DNA of 64,000 bases, from the NCBI GenBank assembly GCA_905214495.1, contig CAJMLW010000007.1, positions 1-64,000 of the forward strand. The letters run 5' to 3'. The notes beneath the pieces are model-generated. The model saw only the letters and a program-made list of their open reading frames with translations. It made no database searches and had not been told where the DNA came from. Made by a program: the position numbers and the translations under genes. The DNA comes from an uncultured bacterium. GTDB taxonomy: Bacteria; Bacillota; Negativicutes; Veillonellales; Veillonellaceae. Of this stretch, positions 1 through 8,852 are shown one piece after another. Position 1 is the first letter of the stretch; each line of letters opens with the position of its first letter.

Positions 1-40
1 GATTACAAGTCAGCTGCTCTACCTATTGAGCTACGCCAGC
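1..40 (-). tRNA. tRNA-Thr (TGT), 5' part only
   Basis: Read on the minus strand the first 40 bases give the acceptor 5' strand GCTGGCG, a D arm (TAGCTCAATAGGTAGAGCA) and the start of an anticodon arm, CTGACTTGTAATC, with anticodon TGT. The T arm and 3' end lie outside the window. A strong promoter sits just upstream. Confidence 0.9.
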
Positions 41-58
41 ATCATTACGACAAGACGT

Positions 59-87
59 ATTTTATCATCCGTCACACTAAGTGTCAA
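59..87 (-). promoter_or_regulatory. Sigma-70-type promoter of tRNA-Thr
   Basis: On the minus strand TTGACA (82-87) is followed after exactly 17 bases by TAAAAT (59-64), and the tRNA begins 19 bases further on. Near-consensus match with ideal spacing. Confidence 0.8.
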
Positions 88-236
88 GAACTTTTTTAAC
101 TTTTTTGAAAGTTTTCTTCGTTCTTTGCGGTCACCCTTAGCGCTATATCAATATATCATGAAAGTTTTTCTGACGCAAGTATTTTTTTAGAATTTTTCTA
201 ACTTCATTTCTTCCTCATATGGATTCACATCTAAAC

Positions 237-612
237 TCACATATATAAATAGATTATTACTAGTATAGCGACTATAATTCGATAATATCCAAACGATGCC
301 AACAAGGATCTATTTAGATACCATAAAAATGCTTTCACAGTTATATATCCCACTATATATGATACAGCGGTGCCAATGGAAAACATAATAATATCATTTA
401 ATTCCAATGCATGTATGACACGCACTAGATCATACACTCACACGATAATCATAACAGGCACAGCCATGATAAACGAAAATCAGCTGCATGAGTGCCTTCA
501 AAGTTGAGCATGTGCCCAATAATAATCATATGACCTGTACTCGATACAAGAATACACTCTGTTATACCTTCTCTATAACACCTAAAATGAGGGCTATTAC
601 ATATTGTTCCAT
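237..612 (-). pseudogene. uppP: Relic of undecaprenyl-diphosphatase (UppP/BacA)
   Basis: The minus strand carries a good ribosome site (AGAAGGTG) and an ATG at 612-610 opening MEQYVIALILGVIE, the usual UppP N-terminus. A net +2 (or -1) frameshift near 570 then moves the family motif GITECILVSSTGH into another frame; its EGITE and SSTGH elements correspond to the catalytic Glu/Ser/His segment. Homology stops after about 45 residues at a stop near 449. A further frame change leads to a fragment (437-237) that matches only the UppP C-terminus, including the two last membrane helices and the YRI motif. About 150 central residues are missing. UppP recycles the C55 lipid carrier for cell-wall synthesis; this copy cannot do so, and an intact copy is presumably elsewhere. 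Confidence 0.75.
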
Positions 613-688
613 GGCATTCACCTTCTTTCAAAATGTGGTCACAACGCATGGCAATATATAATGCCCTCATTAATTAATATAACTCTAA

Positions 689-1153
689 TTAATCAATAAC
701 TATAACACTCTCAGGTTTAGTGATTGTCACTACTGCATGTTTTGGATCATTATTGTTTTCTAAGTACAATTGATCACCTTCAAGATGACCACGCCACCCT
801 ACAACAATCGGATATGTTTTACTAATAGTCTTTAATAGTTCAAGAGGATTTAAATTTAAAATTGGTGCAAACAATACATTGATACCGTCTATGAGAACTA
901 CTTCTGTATCGCTACGACTTAATGCACGACGAATTACTTCTTCTGCAAGTTTTGGTCTTTCATCACGAGGCACTAATAAAAATTCTTCTTCAATAAGTTG
1001 TTTTGCTTCTAAATACTTCCAACCTTTTTGCTCTGATAATTCACGAATCAATAAACTTTTACCAGAACCTGGGCCACCAACAACGAACAATATACGTTCA
1101 TCATTATTTTGAATTTGTTCCCATCGTTCTTTCACATCTTGTACAGTAACCAT
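689..1153 (-). CDS. brxF: BrxF-like P-loop ATPase (BREX type 3 family), orphan
   Basis: 154 residues. A Walker A motif GGPGSGKS lies near residue 26, a hydrophobic VVLIDGINVLF strand resembling Walker B near residue 85, and the stretch NPLELLKTISKTYPIVV and GWRGHLEG follows. This order and the short length match BrxF, the small P-loop protein of type 3 BREX phage-defence systems. AGGAGG lies seven bases before the ATG. None of the other BREX genes (brxA, brxB, brxC, pglX, pglZ, brxHII) is nearby: the neighbours are an exported protein 26 bases upstream and the uppP relic downstream, so it looks like the last gene of the folD-hypA-hypB operon. The family call is from remembered motif patterns; a role in defence is not shown. 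Confidence 0.7.
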   Translation of the reverse strand: MVTVQDVKERWEQIQNNDERILFVVGGPGSGKSLLIRELSEQKGWKYLEAKQLIEEEFLLVPRDERPKLAEEVIRRALSRSDTEVVLIDGINVLFAPILNLNPLELLKTISKTYPIVVGWRGHLEGDQLYLENNNDPKHAVVTITKPESVIVID

Positions 1154-1179
1154 ATCCTTGCCTCCTCACATAAGATGAC

Positions 1180-2517
1180 CTATTTAACAGGTCGGTCAGA
1201 CAACATCACTGATTTGATATATTGATTTTTACTATCTAGGGCGAACTGCAAATAGGAATTATTCGACCTTGGATTTTTATATTCATATACCGTAGCCGTT
1301 CCCGTACTAGTGGTAGATTCAGCAATACGTGTCGGCATACCATATACAAAGAGCAGTAAATATTTAGTATCACCCATAGCGATACCACGACGTGTTGGTG
1401 TATAGACATTTAGTAAAACGCGATTAATAAGTGAATTATCATCAACACTAACACCATATTCATTATAGCCTATGAACGTTGACCCAAACAGCATTCCCTG
1501 TGTACGCCATTCGCCATTTGCATCATTTACAAAATGCTGATTCAAATGCAATCCGCGTAGCACAAAGTCATCCTCAATCAACTGACCGGCATGGAAGGAA
1601 TACATAGGCGCCTTAGGCAATCCAAATCGAGACCATACTTGACCATCCAAAATATCAACAGCCTCTACCGTATTATTTTTAATGGTGAAAGCCACATAGG
1701 ATTTTCCACTTTGAATAGTTTCTGGTAGTTGGCTATTATTATTTGTATTCGCTACGGAAGAAGAAAATCCCTTTTTTCCCGGCCATGAATTTTCGGAATG
1801 ACCTTCATATAAAAAGATATATGATTCATCAGTCTGATTCCGCCACATCGCATTAGGGCTACCATAGGAGAAGATCATTTCCATACGGGAACTGCCCACG
1901 CCGATATCACGAATTGTAACCAATCCTTTATCAGTAGTATGAAGATTAGTAATAGTACCAACAGGGAATAAATAAGTTGCACCTTGTCCACGCAACTGAT
2001 TATCTACTAAACGCGATTTATCTGGGCCTGTATACACAGTTATATCCATATCTTTTTCATGATACGTTGTGAATACACCCTTCACCGTCTTTTGAGCGGA
2101 TGGACTGGGTACATACACATCACCAACACGATAAACTGGACCAATACTTGTACCATCTTCAGAATCTGACTTTTGAGCCAGACTATAGTCATCCTCATCA
2201 CCAAGCGTTGGCAAATTATTAGAAGTATAAGAACGTCCGATATCTGCTAGGTTATTTTTTGAGTCTTGTGGCATAACACCATCATTTTCACTAGCAGCTT
2301 GCCAATACTGTAAGGAGTCACCAAAAGCAGTGACAGCCAGCTGTTCTGCTAACCACCCTGTCTTCGAAGATTCATTAACAGTAGGAGTTTTCACAACAGC
2401 TACAGCATTTTTTATTTCCGGTATTGTTGGTCCTGCATCAACGGCCCCCACCGATGCGGTTCCTAAAGCACTTAACACTACCATCGTCAATGCAGCACGA
2501 CATAACATATGTTTCAT
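1180..2517 (-). CDS. Exported protein with duplicated C-terminal domain, function unknown
   Basis: 445 residues with a clear Sec signal peptide (hydrophobic run at 8-22, likely cut after AVDA near 28). The mature part has a low-complexity region (about 80-125) and then two copies of one unit: residues 200-292 and 375-442. Each contains G-I-x-x-G, then F-x-YG-x-P, a Y-x-Y/E strand pair, SYxxF and a closing IxxxD segment. The pattern recalls small periplasmic folds of the SmpA/BamE kind, but I cannot assign it. The start codon overlaps the hypB stop by one base, so the gene is co-transcribed with the hydrogenase maturation genes, and brxF follows after 26 bases. Probably periplasmic or outer-surface. 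Confidence 0.75.
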   Translation of the reverse strand: MKHMLCRAALTMVVLSALGTASVGAVDAGPTIPEIKNAVAVVKTPTVNESSKTGWLAEQLAVTAFGDSLQYWQAASENDGVMPQDSKNNLADIGRSYTSNNLPTLGDEDDYSLAQKSDSEDGTSIGPVYRVGDVYVPSPSAQKTVKGVFTTYHEKDMDITVYTGPDKSRLVDNQLRGQGATYLFPVGTITNLHTTDKGLVTIRDIGVGSSRMEMIFSYGSPNAMWRNQTDESYIFLYEGHSENSWPGKKGFSSSVANTNNNSQLPETIQSGKSYVAFTIKNNTVEAVDILDGQVWSRFGLPKAPMYSFHAGQLIEDDFVLRGLHLNQHFVNDANGEWRTQGMLFGSTFIGYNEYGVSVDDNSLINRVLLNVYTPTRRGIAMGDTKYLLLFVYGMPTRIAESTTSTGTATVYEYKNPRSNNSYLQFALDSKNQYIKSVMLSDRPVK

Positions 2518-3167
2518 TACCGTTTCTCCATTTGTTCTCTAATCCATGTTAACCAAGGTGCCAGTCCATCCTTAGCAGTACAGCTGATTTCAAATATATG
2601 ACCTTGAGGATTTAAATTACGAATATCTTTAATGGCTTTATCTTTATCGAATGGTACATATGGCAATAAGTCAATCTTATTGAGCAATATAGCTTTTGAT
2701 TCCTTAAAAATGAGAGGATATTTCAAAGGCTTATCTTCACCTTCTGTAACAGATAAAACGGTAACCTTCATCGCCTCACCAATATCGAACTCAGCGGGGC
2801 ATACTAGATTACCTACGTTCTCGATAATAATCATATCGAGTTCATCAAGATTTAAATCGGTTATAGCATCTTGAATCATATTAGCATCTAAATGACAACC
2901 TCCAACGGTATTAATTTGTATGACAGGCACACCTAGAGCATGAATACGTTCTGCATCTTTGGATGTAAATAAATCACCTTCGATAACAGCTAATTTATAG
3001 TCTTTAACTAAATCTTGAAGTGTTGCTTCTAGCAAGGATGTCTTTCCGGCCCCTGGAGAACCCATTAGATTAAAGACAAATATATTTTTCTCTTTAAATA
3101 CTTGTTGTAACGATGATGCAATGGCATCATTTTTTGCCAACACATTTGTTTTTACTTCTACTTGCAT
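2517..3167 (-). CDS. hypB: Hydrogenase/urease nickel incorporation GTPase HypB
   Basis: 216 residues. HypB is a SIMIBI GTPase that loads nickel into [NiFe] hydrogenases with HypA. Visible are the P-loop GSPGAGKTS (about 37-45), the conserved GGCHLDA metal site with its Cys-His pair (about 90-96), the ENVGNLVCPAEFD block with the second metal Cys, and NKID for guanine recognition. The histidine-rich N-terminal nickel store present in some HypB proteins is absent; the N-terminus is short. It lies between hypA (7 bases upstream) and the exported protein (overlap of one base). No hydrogenase structural gene is in the window. Confidence 0.95.
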   Translation of the reverse strand: MQVEVKTNVLAKNDAIASSLQQVFKEKNIFVFNLMGSPGAGKTSLLEATLQDLVKDYKLAVIEGDLFTSKDAERIHALGVPVIQINTVGGCHLDANMIQDAITDLNLDELDMIIIENVGNLVCPAEFDIGEAMKVTVLSVTEGEDKPLKYPLIFKESKAILLNKIDLLPYVPFDKDKAIKDIRNLNPQGHIFEISCTAKDGLAPWLTWIREQMEKR

Positions 3168-3174
3168 ATATACC

Positions 3175-3516
3175 TCAATCTATATCAATAGATGTCACTT
3201 GTAGTTCGCGACCACCTATAGTATTTACAAAATGGCTTTCACAATGAGGGCAGATGAATTTGTAATCTTGTACATCAAATATCGTATCACAATCTAAGCA
3301 TTGCCCTTTAATAGGAATCGTATGAATATCGATTTTTGAATGCTCTGCAGGCGTCCCCTTTGTAACGGCATCCCAACAGAATAAGAGTGCATCAGGTTCT
3401 ACACCACTCATCAACCCCAAATCGAGCTGCACAGAATGAACGATAGACGCATCATTGTTTTTCATTGTCTCTAAAGCAATATCTAAAATACCCTCAGCGA
3501 TTGACATTTCGTGCAT
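3175..3516 (-). CDS. hypA: Hydrogenase maturation nickel metallochaperone HypA
   Basis: 113 residues starting at MHEMS, the universally conserved HypA N-terminus whose His2 binds nickel; an upstream in-frame start at 3528 would bury it and is less likely. The C-terminal half has the zinc ribbon C-x2-C ... C-x2-C (CLDC and CPHC). The start lies inside the last 23 bases of folD, so translation of the two genes is coupled, and hypB follows after 7 bases. HypA passes Ni(II) to HypB and the hydrogenase large subunit. Confidence 0.95.
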   Translation of the reverse strand: MHEMSIAEGILDIALETMKNNDASIVHSVQLDLGLMSGVEPDALLFCWDAVTKGTPAEHSKIDIHTIPIKGQCLDCDTIFDVQDYKFICPHCESHFVNTIGGRELQVTSIDID

Positions 3517-4336
3517 GGTACGCCTCATAAACAGCTTCTAACATCATCGTAGTCGTAACAGAGCCAACACCGCCTGGTACAGGTGTGATAGCCGAAGCTA
3601 CCGCGCTCACCGCATCATAATCAACATCGCCCACTGTTTTTCCGTCTAATTCATTAATGCCTACGTCGATAACAACAGCGCCAGCTTTCACCATGTCAGC
3701 TGTAATCATATGTGCTCGGCCCGCAGCAGCAATCACAATATCAGCTTGTTGTACATGGTGCGCTAAATCAGCCGTACGAGAATGGCAAATAGAAACCGTA
3801 GCATGACGTTCAAGCGCCATCAACGCTACCGGTTTGCCAATTACTTGGCTACGACCAACAACGACCACATGTTTACCTTCTAAAGGAATACCATAATGAT
3901 CCAGGATTGTAAGGCAGGCCTTCGCAGTACAAGGTGCAAAACCACCTTTACCAGCTGTAACAAGACCGATGTTATAGGTAGTAAGACCATCGATATCCTT
4001 CTTAGGATTCAATGCATCGATTAATTGCTCCGTGTCAATTTGCTTTGGCATCGGCATGAGTGGCAATATACCATGCACCGCATCATCATTATTCAACATC
4101 ATCAATGCATCGTATACCTCTTGATGCGTAGCAGTACTTGGTAATTGTTTGCGCACAAAACCATATCCAAAGTTCTTCGCTGTTTTCTCCATGAAGTCCG
4201 CGTACATGTTAGCTCCATGATCATCACCAACAAGCAATACAGCCATCGTAATTGTACCGGCCTCTAGCCCTGCCATTTTCTCTTGCAACATTGCTTTATG
4301 TGCATCTGCTACAGCCTTGCCACGTAATTCAATCAT
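3494..4336 (-). CDS. folD: FolD-type methylene-THF dehydrogenase, variant active site
   Basis: 280 residues from the ATG behind GGAG (six bases spacing); a start 12 bases earlier has no better site. The FolD fold is clear: VVVVGRSQVIGKP dinucleotide loop, KDIDG with the conserved Asp, and TPVPGGVG near the C-terminus. FolD normally oxidises methylene-THF with NADP and hydrolyses methenyl-THF. A gap-free alignment to E. coli FolD, from memory, puts Met where the catalytic Lys54 of the Y-x3-K motif should be (YADFM) and Leu where Gln98 should be (GILPLMPMP instead of GILVQLPLP). The cyclohydrolase activity may therefore be altered or lost. First gene of the folD-hypA-hypB group. Confidence 0.85.
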   Translation of the reverse strand: MIELRGKAVADAHKAMLQEKMAGLEAGTITMAVLLVGDDHGANMYADFMEKTAKNFGYGFVRKQLPSTATHQEVYDALMMLNNDDAVHGILPLMPMPKQIDTEQLIDALNPKKDIDGLTTYNIGLVTAGKGGFAPCTAKACLTILDHYGIPLEGKHVVVVGRSQVIGKPVALMALERHATVSICHSRTADLAHHVQQADIVIAAAGRAHMITADMVKAGAVVIDVGINELDGKTVGDVDYDAVSAVASAITPVPGGVGSVTTTMMLEAVYEAYHARNVNR

Positions 4337-4378
4337 ATGTATCTCCATTTCATTATCTCATAGGTAAACTTCATATAA

Positions 4379-4402
4379 AAAGGTGCCTCTAGAGGCACCT
4401 TT
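4379..4402 (-). terminator. Intrinsic terminator after the PBP gene
   Basis: A perfect 24-base palindrome (AAAGGTGCCTCTAGAGGCACCTTT) lies between the class B PBP gene and folD, with a T run following on the minus strand. It separates the two transcription units. Confidence 0.75.
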
Positions 4403-4462
4403 AGTTTTCTCTTATTCTATTATATAACGTTTTGTCTATAGTTGCAGTTACCCATCCTGTAA

Positions 4463-6412
4463 CTAGTGACTAAATTGAACCACAATAGGTGTACCAGGAG
4501 ACACTACGGTTCCCGGTAATTGTTCTTGTGAAATCGCCTTACCGGTGCCATCTGGTTTAAAGTATAAACCCGCCGTATGTAGCCAATCACGTACCTCACC
4601 AAAGGTATAGCCTCTAAAGTCTGGCAATACAACAGTACCATCACCATTAGGTTTTACTGCTGGAAGCTTTGCCGGTGGTGCAGCCGCCACAGTAGCGCCA
4701 TCCTTAACGGAAGGTGACATTTGGTAATACCGCACTAATTGAGACACGATATTTTTAAATACTGGAGCCGCAATTTGACCACCATAGATAGAACCTTTTT
4801 TAGGATCATCGATAGCAACAAGAACAACAAATTTAGGATCTTCTACCGGACCAAAGCCTATAAAGGATGCGATATAATGTCCTGCTAAATAGCCGCCATT
4901 TTTAGTGTCTAACTTTTCAGCAGTCCCCGTTTTGCCTCCAAAGTGATATCCTTCAACCATCGCTTTAGTCCCGCCACCTTCAGATACTTCTTTTTCAAGA
5001 ATATCCGCAATCGTTTTAGCTGTTTCTTCTGGTATCGGTTGCCCTACAACTTCTGGGTCAGTAGTACTCGTTACATCACCTTTTATATTGCTGTAAGATT
5101 TAACAATATGTGGTTTCATCATGCTGCCATCATTAGCTATAGCGCCAAAAGCACGAACCATTTGCAATGGTGTTACCGCAATACCTTGACCGATAGACAT
5201 GGTTGCTACATCAAGCTTACTCATATCAGCAGGATCATATAAGATACCATCGCCTTCACCAGGCAATTCAATACCTGTTTTAGAACCAAATCCATAGTTA
5301 CGAACATATTTAGATAATATATCCGCGCCTGTAGTGGTACCGATTTCTGCCATACCTGTATTAATAGAGAACTTCAAAATATCGATCAATCGAACAGGAC
5401 CATAGCCTTCACCATTCCAATTTTGCATAACGTGTCCATTAGCCGCAAAGGAACCTTTGTCGTTATACACTTGGTCTAGTTTCCATTTACCCGATGCCAA
5501 CGCAGCAGATGCAATAATCGGTTTAAATGTAGAACCCGGTTCATACAAATTTGTTACTGCAATATTCTTAAAATCTTCCTCTGAACCTTGACTATAATGA
5601 TTTGGGTCATAGGTCGGACGGTTTGCCATCGCCAAGATTTCACCCGTTTTAGGATCCATAACAATAACACTGGCATGTTTAGCCCCCGTATCTTCCATAG
5701 CTTTATCGAGAGCGCGTTCTGCTATAAATTGAATGCTGGCATCAATCGTTAGTGTCACACTCTTGCCCTTATCAGGTAAATATTTAGATAGTACGGAGCC
5801 AAAGATGGCATTTCCTTTTCTATCTGTTGCAACTAGTTCCTTTTGAATACCGCCTTTCAATTCATCATCTAGCACCATTTCAAGACCATCAAGACCCTTA
5901 TCATCGGTGCCGACAAAACCGAGCACTTGTGCGGCCAAGTTACCATTAGGATAATATCGTTTAGACTCTTCTACAAAGTTAAGGCCTTCTAAATTTTTAT
6001 CCGCAATCAATTGAGCTACCGCTTTCGACTTTTCTGGATCCATCATACGGTCAATCCATACGAACGCAGTATCCGCTTGTAATGATTTCACAATGTCCTC
6101 TTTTGACATCGTCACGTATGGCGCTATAAGTTCAGCAATTCCACTAGGCGATTGCTTAATCATCTTAGGATCCGCATATAGGGATTTTGTAACCACACTC
6201 ATGGCCAATGGTCGTCCATTGCGGTCATAAATCGTACCGCGCGGAGATTGTAATTTTCTATCCACTTGCACTTGGCTCAAGTTCTTCGCCTGCAAATCAG
6301 ACTTATCTATAATTTGTAAAAAGAATAAGCGCCCCACTAATACGACGGCAATACACAATAGTACGCGCACCGTATATTCAATTCGCTTATTATCATTCCC
6401 TGAAATATTCAT
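4463..6412 (-). CDS. Class B penicillin-binding protein (FtsI/SpoVD family) with PASTA domain
   Basis: 649 residues. One N-terminal membrane anchor (about 12-33) is followed by the PBP dimerisation domain (RGTIYDRNGRPLA near 54) and a transpeptidase domain. Its three active-site motifs are STFK (in EPGSTFKP), SIN and KTGTAEK. The last about 60 residues form a PASTA repeat (VVLPDFRGYTFGEVRDWL). This order matches SpoVD/FtsI-type septal cell-wall transpeptidases; in a non-sporulating diderm a division role is the likely one. A GGGAG site precedes the ATG. Cca lies 21 bases upstream in the same orientation. It is not in the usual mra/mur cluster position here. Confidence 0.9.
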   Translation of the reverse strand: MNISGNDNKRIEYTVRVLLCIAVVLVGRLFFLQIIDKSDLQAKNLSQVQVDRKLQSPRGTIYDRNGRPLAMSVVTKSLYADPKMIKQSPSGIAELIAPYVTMSKEDIVKSLQADTAFVWIDRMMDPEKSKAVAQLIADKNLEGLNFVEESKRYYPNGNLAAQVLGFVGTDDKGLDGLEMVLDDELKGGIQKELVATDRKGNAIFGSVLSKYLPDKGKSVTLTIDASIQFIAERALDKAMEDTGAKHASVIVMDPKTGEILAMANRPTYDPNHYSQGSEEDFKNIAVTNLYEPGSTFKPIIASAALASGKWKLDQVYNDKGSFAANGHVMQNWNGEGYGPVRLIDILKFSINTGMAEIGTTTGADILSKYVRNYGFGSKTGIELPGEGDGILYDPADMSKLDVATMSIGQGIAVTPLQMVRAFGAIANDGSMMKPHIVKSYSNIKGDVTSTTDPEVVGQPIPEETAKTIADILEKEVSEGGGTKAMVEGYHFGGKTGTAEKLDTKNGGYLAGHYIASFIGFGPVEDPKFVVLVAIDDPKKGSIYGGQIAAPVFKNIVSQLVRYYQMSPSVKDGATVAAAPPAKLPAVKPNGDGTVVLPDFRGYTFGEVRDWLHTAGLYFKPDGTGKAISQEQLPGTVVSPGTPIVVQFSH

Positions 6413-6433
6413 TATGGTCTCCCACTCAATATA

Positions 6434-7846
6434 TTACTTCGATGACCTCTGCAACTTATGGATAAGTGCTTCATATAAATCATCTGGTGTATTGTTAACG
6501 ACACCATTTTGCACCTGTTGCATCAAATATTGTAACCCTTTCGCTACATTATCGCCACAGGCTTCTATAACGCGCTTGTCATAGTTCAAATCTTTTGTAT
6601 GTACAGGCATTTCTAGGCTTAAGTCAGCCATGCACTCCCCAAACGCCAATGTACCATCAGTAACGGAATATGGCTTACCACACCCAAGGACGTCGGCCGC
6701 ACAAACCTTCGCCAATTGCAACCATGCTTCCCGCATACTTTGACTATCTCTAAACTCGCCACTACGAATTTCCTTGCGCATCCATTTTTTCTCATCTGCC
6801 TCTTCATTTTGCACAAAAAAATGAAAGCGCATGTGATTTTTAACAATCCACGAAACACGACTGGCAAATTTCTTATTATAGCCGAGACGAATTAATAGGT
6901 CATAGGCCATCTCAGCGCCTAGATTATCATGGCCTCTGTCGGTATAGCGTCCATTGATAACTTGCCTAATGGTAGGCATTCCCTTTGCCACATCATGTAA
7001 TAAGGCGCCCCAACGAAGGGTTAAATCAGGTTCCGTTTCCGAAACGACAACCAATGTATGGTACCATCCATCAAATTCGTGAAACGCCTTTTCTTGAGGC
7101 AATCCCACCAGATGATATAGCTCTGGCAATATAGGAACCTCTTTAATTTCCCCATTTTCAACGACGCGGCACGAACATTCTGCCAAGCGCGATTGGACAA
7201 GTACATCTAGCCCCTTTGCTACCGCTGGTTCCAATAATAAACGATCTAATTCATTGCGCACTCGTTCTAATGAAAGCCCCGATACACGGTGGAATGCTTT
7301 TGGCATAGCCTCTAATAGGGCTTTATCTGGAAGAAAATCGAGTTTTGCTATAAATCGGCAAGCTCTAAATAGTCTTAGTGCATCCTCTTGAAACCGTTCC
7401 GCTGGATTCCCGATAGTGCGCAAAACCTTATGCTTAATATCTCGGCGCCCACCGACTAGGTCGATAACCTCTTTATAGCGATTCATCGCCATACCATTAA
7501 TGGTAAAATCGCGACGTTTTACATCTTCTTCAAGCGTATCTGCATAAATGATTTCTTCAGGGCGATGGCTATCTGCCCCATATCGTTCCTTGCGATACGT
7601 AGCCACTTCATAATGTTTTCCATCTACAATAGCCACTACCACACCGAAGGACTTACCTATGATGCCTGTAGTTTCAATATTCGCATCACCTAAAACAGAG
7701 ATAACCTGTTCAGGTCGGGCAGATGTAACGATATCAAAATCGTGTGACTTTACATGCATGAGCATATCTCGCACAGCGCCGCCAATAATGAAAGCCTCAA
7801 AGCCCGCTTCTTCTAAAATTGTCAGCAAACGTATAGCTTGTTCCAT
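6434..7846 (-). CDS. cca: CCA tRNA nucleotidyltransferase with HD domain
   Basis: 470 residues. The class II nucleotidyltransferase head has GGAVRDML, the catalytic DFDIVTSA Asp pair and RRDFTINGMA, followed by the poly(A) polymerase-type RNA-binding region (RLFRACRF). The C-terminal half contains an HD domain (GALLHDVAKG, then a second His motif RGHDNLGAE). It adds or repairs the 3' CCA of tRNAs; the HD domain could give phosphohydrolase activity as in other HD-bearing enzymes. AGGGAGG precedes the ATG. The tRNA genes in this window already encode CCA, so repair is the likely main job. Confidence 0.93.
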   Translation of the reverse strand: MEQAIRLLTILEEAGFEAFIIGGAVRDMLMHVKSHDFDIVTSARPEQVISVLGDANIETTGIIGKSFGVVVAIVDGKHYEVATYRKERYGADSHRPEEIIYADTLEEDVKRRDFTINGMAMNRYKEVIDLVGGRRDIKHKVLRTIGNPAERFQEDALRLFRACRFIAKLDFLPDKALLEAMPKAFHRVSGLSLERVRNELDRLLLEPAVAKGLDVLVQSRLAECSCRVVENGEIKEVPILPELYHLVGLPQEKAFHEFDGWYHTLVVVSETEPDLTLRWGALLHDVAKGMPTIRQVINGRYTDRGHDNLGAEMAYDLLIRLGYNKKFASRVSWIVKNHMRFHFFVQNEEADEKKWMRKEIRSGEFRDSQSMREAWLQLAKVCAADVLGCGKPYSVTDGTLAFGECMADLSLEMPVHTKDLNYDKRVIEACGDNVAKGLQYLMQQVQNGVVNNTPDDLYEALIHKLQRSSK

Positions 7847-7900
7847 ACATCCACCCTCCCTTCTATTTATCTTTTTATTGTACTACAAATAGGGTTATGA

Positions 7901-7959
7901 AAAAAGGCTCACATACTATAAGCATAATGTAGATTACGCTCATAATAGTGAACCTTTTG
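7901..7959. terminator. Imperfect hairpin between sdaAA and cca
   Basis: AAAAGGCTCAC ... GTGAACCTTTT with further imperfect pairing inside forms a 59-base hairpin just behind the sdaAA stop. U-rich on both strands, so it may end transcription of sdaAA. The stem has several mismatches. Confidence 0.45.
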
Positions 7960-7970
7960 TATATATGTAA

Positions 7971-8843
7971 TTATAGTGAGCGAACTTTCTCCGCAATGGC
8001 AAGACCTGTTTGAGTGACAGCTAAACCACCATCACTTGTTTCACGAAGAGCTGCAGGCATAGCGCGACCAATATTATTCATCGCCTCAATCACCTCATCG
8101 GTAGGTATTTGACTTTCAATACCAGCTAAAGCAAGTTCAGCCGCCGTAATGGCATGAACGGCGTAAACGCCATTCCGTTTCACACATGGCACCTCAACAA
8201 GACCTGCCACAGGATCACAAGCAAGGCCTAGTAAATTTTTCATACATAATGATACGGCATGCCCGACCTGACGAGCAGTACCGCCTATCATTTCTACAAT
8301 GGCAGCTGCCGCCATACATGCAGCCGTACCAATCTCAGCTTGACAGCCACCAACCGCACCGGCTACACAAGCGCGATTAGCAACCACATTCCCTACGCCT
8401 GATGCAGCAAGGAATCCTTTCACCAAAACATCTCTGTCTAGTTTATATTGCTCAGCCACGGCCTGAATAGCGCCAGGCATAACGCCACAAGATCCAGCCG
8501 TTGGGCAAGCTACAATTCTGAACATTTTCGCATTAGCTTCGTTCACCGCAATAGCATAGGCCATCGCTTTATAAGCAGTTTCACTCATGAATAATGGTTT
8601 CCGTTCCATCAAGCGAGCCGCATCACCACCAGACATATTGGATTGAGTCCGTTGTAAATGACGCAACCCATCGTGAATGGAGGACTCAAAAATACTTAGT
8701 CGATGCTTAATCTCTTTAACAATTTCCTTTTCGCTACGATCATACTGTTCTAGCTCGCTGCGCAATACCACATCACCAAAGGATATGTTATTCTCTTCAC
8801 TAAGGCGGATAATATCAGCTATCGTTTCATATTCGTAACTCAT
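7971..8843 (-). CDS. sdaAA: L-serine dehydratase, iron-sulfur type, alpha subunit
   Basis: 290 residues from the second of two adjacent ATGs (the first leaves only two bases to AGGAGG). Deaminates L-serine to pyruvate and ammonia with a [4Fe-4S] cluster. Conserved cysteine blocks are visible: CPTAGSCGVMPGA, GAVGGCQAEIGTA and CDPVAGLVEVPC. It is the catalytic half of the split enzyme typical of Firmicutes. The beta subunit ends 9 bases upstream, so both are one operon, reading beta then alpha. Serine breakdown fits an organism fermenting organic and amino acids. Confidence 0.95.
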   Translation of the reverse strand: MSYEYETIADIIRLSEENNISFGDVVLRSELEQYDRSEKEIVKEIKHRLSIFESSIHDGLRHLQRTQSNMSGGDAARLMERKPLFMSETAYKAMAYAIAVNEANAKMFRIVACPTAGSCGVMPGAIQAVAEQYKLDRDVLVKGFLAASGVGNVVANRACVAGAVGGCQAEIGTAACMAAAAIVEMIGGTARQVGHAVSLCMKNLLGLACDPVAGLVEVPCVKRNGVYAVHAITAAELALAGIESQIPTDEVIEAMNNIGRAMPAALRETSDGGLAVTQTGLAIAEKVRSL

Positions 8844-8852
8844 CATATCCTC

